From Pseudomonas sp. SST3 (GTDB taxonomy: Bacteria > Pseudomonadota > Gammaproteobacteria > Pseudomonadales > Pseudomonadaceae), in NCBI RefSeq assembly GCF_003325755.1, contig NZ_QORI02000003.1, positions 124,001 through 188,000 on the forward strand: a DNA stretch of 64,000 nucleotides, read 5' to 3'. The notes under the pieces were generated by a model. That model saw only the letters and a list, made by a program, of their open reading frames with translations, was not told the origin of the DNA and searched no databases. This document shows positions 61,847-64,000 of this stretch, piece by piece. Position 1 is the first letter of the stretch; the number at the start of each line of letters is the position of its first letter. The position numbers were made by a program, and so were the translations under genes.

Positions 61847-63501
61847 CAGAGTGTGTAAAAACGTCCGTACAAACCTTTGCTATGATTTCTGAGAACTTCA
61901 TCGCAAGGGAAACCCATGAAACGGTTTATCCAGGGTGAACACCGAGGTCAAAGCACCTTACTTCCCGAAAGCCTCGACGACTACGTCAGCGATACCAATC
62001 CGGTTCGGGTGGTTGACGTTTTCGTCGATGAACTCGATTTGGCCAATCTAGGTTTTGATGGCGTCATTCCAGCCGAAACCGGCAGACCTGCCTACCACCC
62101 GGCGATCCTGCTGAAGATCTACATCTACGGTTACCTAAACCGAATTCAATCGAGCCGACGTCTGGAGCGAGAAGCCCAGCGCAACGTCGAACTCATGTGG
62201 CTAACCGGGCGTTTGATGCCCGATTTCAAGACCATCGCCAACTTCCGAAAAGACAACAGCAAGGCCATTCGCGGCGTCTGCCGCCAGTTCGTTTTGCTCT
62301 GCCAGCAGTTGGGGTTGTTTGACGAAAACCTGGTTGCCATCGACGGCAGCAAATTCAAGGCAGTGAACAACCGTGACCGCAATTTCACCAGCGCCAAACT
62401 GAAGCGGCGCATGGAAGAAATCGAGGCGAGCATCGGCCGTTATTTGGCTGCGCTCGATGCGGCTGATCGACAGATTCCTAGCGCCTCCGCGCCAGACATT
62501 GCCAGCCTGGAAGATAAAATCGCCAAGCTCAAATCGCAGATGAAAGAGCTTCAAGGGATCGAAACTCAGCTCAACGATTCCCCTGACAAACAGGTTTCGC
62601 TGACCGACCCGGATGCCCGTTCGATGATGACGCGCGGCAGCGGTATCGTCGGCTACAACGTGCAGACGGCGGTCGATACGCAGCACCATTTGATTGTTGC
62701 TCATGAGGTCACCAACAGAGGTTCTGACCGCGACCAACTCAGCTCGATGGCCAAGCAAGCTAGGGAAGCCATTGGCGCAGAAACATTGTCGGTAGTCGCC
62801 GACCGAGGCTACTTCAAGGGTGAAGAAATCCTCGCCTGTCACGATGCAAACATCACCGCTTATGTGCCAAAGCCGATGACTTCAAGCGCCAAGGCTGATG
62901 GCCGGTTCAACAAAGATGCCTTCGTTTATGACGCGACGAAAAACAAATATACATGCCCGGCTGGCGAGGCACTGATTTGGCGATTCTCCAGCGTTGAGAA
63001 AGGCATGAATATGCACTGTTACTGGAGTTCAAAGTGCCAGAGTTGCGCGCTGAAAACCCAGTGCACGCCAAGCACAAATCGTCGAGTAAGGCGCTGGGAA
63101 CATGAAGCGGTGCTGGAGGAAATGCAACGCCGGCTGAACCAAGCACCGGAGATGATGCGGGTTCGAAAACGGACTGTTGAGCATCCCTTCGGGACGCTCA
63201 AACAATGGATGGGAGCAACGCACTTCCTGACTCGAAAACTGAATGGGGTGAGCGCAGAAATGAGCTTGAATGTGCTCGCCTACAACTTGAAGCGGGTGAT
63301 GAAAATCATCGGCACCGAAGGCTTGTTGAAGGCGATGGCGGCGTAAAAGCCCAGCTTTTACTGCCCCAAGAGGTGCCAAAGCGCTTCATACGCGCTCTGA
63401 AGCGTTACCGGCGCTGATCGTGGTAAATAATCGGGAAATCGCCACGCCCAGGAGCAATGGGCTGAAGCACGCAAGATAAGAAAGTGTTTTTACACACTCT
63501 G
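61847..63501 (+). mobile_element. IS1182-family insertion sequence, intact
   Basis: Length 1,655 bp. Terminal inverted repeats begin CAGAGTGTGTAAAAAC at 61847 and its complement ends at 63501. Both sides are flanked by GGCC (61843-61846 and 63502-63505), a 4-bp target duplication. It carries one full transposase gene. Confidence 0.9.
61916..63346 (+). CDS. IS1182-family transposase
   Basis: A 476-residue DDE transposase: N-terminal DUF772-type region (KRFIQGEHRGQSTLLPESLD, RPAYHPAILLKIYIYGYLNR), catalytic region with LVAIDGSKFKAVNNRDRNF, LSVVADRGYFKGEEI and the final VEHPFGTLKQWMGATHFLTR, and a Cys cluster (CPAGEAL, CYWSSKCQSCALKTQC) like other IS1182 members. The frame is intact, so the element may be active. 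Confidence 0.92.
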   Translation: MKRFIQGEHRGQSTLLPESLDDYVSDTNPVRVVDVFVDELDLANLGFDGVIPAETGRPAYHPAILLKIYIYGYLNRIQSSRRLEREAQRNVELMWLTGRLMPDFKTIANFRKDNSKAIRGVCRQFVLLCQQLGLFDENLVAIDGSKFKAVNNRDRNFTSAKLKRRMEEIEASIGRYLAALDAADRQIPSASAPDIASLEDKIAKLKSQMKELQGIETQLNDSPDKQVSLTDPDARSMMTRGSGIVGYNVQTAVDTQHHLIVAHEVTNRGSDRDQLSSMAKQAREAIGAETLSVVADRGYFKGEEILACHDANITAYVPKPMTSSAKADGRFNKDAFVYDATKNKYTCPAGEALIWRFSSVEKGMNMHCYWSSKCQSCALKTQCTPSTNRRVRRWEHEAVLEEMQRRLNQAPEMMRVRKRTVEHPFGTLKQWMGATHFLTRKLNGVSAEMSLNVLAYNLKRVMKIIGTEGLLKAMAA

Positions 63502-63608
63502 GGCCAGAACGGGACATTCGCCCCGATAACCAGAGACTTAGAACTTGACCTCGCCATCACAGCAGGTGAGCCGCGACTACAGGCACGGCTCACCTATCGG
63601 CAAATACC

Positions 63609-64000
63609 CTATACAACGCGCCCCTTGAACTCATCCATCCACGTTACAAGCTCCAACACATCTTGCTCGAAAACGTCGAGCTCAACTGGGACTTGAGGCA
63701 GTTCATCTGCCTGTGAGTGCTCGTACATTGAGTAAGTGGTCATCAGCCGATCAAGGTAATCGCAGTCGACAGCCGTAACCTTGGCGACTCCTCTTAATTT
63801 CCCTTTGGTCATGACATCCCTTCTGAATCGAGCAACGACATCGTGCAGAAGGATGAACTCAACCGTCCGCTCAAGGATAATCCGGAAATCACTACAGGCA
63901 CTCTTCACGGCCAGGTCATATCCATCCGCATCGGCCTGAGCCTGAAGTTTTTTTAGCTGCGGAATAACCTGATCTCGAATTACATTAATAGCCTTGTCGG
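63609..64000 (-). CDS. C-terminal part of a large protein, possibly an AAA-type ATPase (5' outside window)
   Basis: The minus-strand frame is open to the window edge and ends at 63609; about 129 residues are visible (NVIRDQVIPQLKKLQAQADA, RIILERTVEFILLHDVVARF, VTAVDCDYLDRLMTTYSMYE). Similar C-terminal segments occur, as I remember, in large AAA/ABC-type ATPases of defence islands, but no ATPase motif is inside the window, so this is a weak inference. Confidence 0.45.
   Translation of the reverse strand, partial: DKAINVIRDQVIPQLKKLQAQADADGYDLAVKSACSDFRIILERTVEFILLHDVVARFRRDVMTKGKLRGVAKVTAVDCDYLDRLMTTYSMYEHSQADELPQVPVELDVFEQDVLELVTWMDEFKGRVV

Larger units (their letters stand above)
61795..63696 (+). 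pseudogene. Small gene interrupted by IS1182-family element
   Basis: The frame starting MSELIKQAWGSTPSATG at 61795 is cut at 61846. Removing the IS and one GGCC restores continuous reading, TGQNGTFAPITRDLELDLAI then TAGEPRLQARLTYRQ, to a stop at 63696. The joined product is about 80 residues, of unknown family; only its first half seems protein-like, and it converges with the following gene. Confidence 0.5.

Overview
The window looks like a Pseudomonadaceae chromosome, probably of the Stutzerimonas (P. stutzeri) or a nearby Pseudomonas lineage. Supporting signs are the high-GC backbone, a group-2 type mnh/sha antiporter operon with fused A/B subunits, the divergent fpr-finR pair, an erdR-like regulator, and a block (erdR, EamA exporter, DTW protein, PA3611-like protein, LOG protein, recX, recA) that follows the neighbourhood I remember from P. 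aeruginosa. Species cannot be fixed from this sequence alone.

Bases 1-24,248 are ordinary core genome: the 3' part of glnD, the six-gene mnh Na+/H+ antiporter operon, a glycine-zipper lipoprotein, pdxH, two OmpA-type lipoproteins, a family VIII esterase, the SOS helicase gene dinG with its own LexA box, ychJ, fpr/finR, erdR, an EamA exporter, a DTW tRNA-modifying enzyme, a decayed phosphoketolase-like gene, a LOG protein, recX, and then only the 3' half of recA.

At about 24,248 recA stops abruptly and an accessory island begins; it does not end inside the window. Its left end is an operon of three tyrosine-recombinase-fold proteins plus a small coiled-coil protein, resembling Tn554-type or Gamma-Mobile-Trio integration modules. 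The first recombinase has lost most catalytic residues. Cargo follows: a ~1,530-residue SF1 helicase with a Vsr-like C-terminal nuclease (frame broken by one base), a LexA-controlled umuDC pair with an unusual UmuD, a short SRAP-like protein, an orphan Xre/MbcA-type antitoxin domain, an LRAT-like papain-fold protein, and a type I restriction locus scrambled by inversion and deletion.

From 43.8 to 60 kb there are layered mobile remnants: a 5'-truncated group II intron inside an IS5-family transposase remnant; a CzcCBA-type metal efflux operon (czcB carries two frameshifts) controlled by a BlaI-like repressor and M56 protease through two nearly identical palindromic operators; and a stripped Tn4371-like ICE core (relaxase, traF, DUF2840, RHH, parA, iterons, repA remnant, DUF1016 remnant, integrase). 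A second, truncated YgjP peptidase copy in inverted orientation closes this stretch. The last 4 kb carry a NYN/OST-HTH putative RNase, a second copy of a ~115-bp sequence first seen after the helicase gene 27 kb earlier, an intact IS1182-family element with a GGCC target duplication, and the C-terminus of a possible ATPase running off the window.
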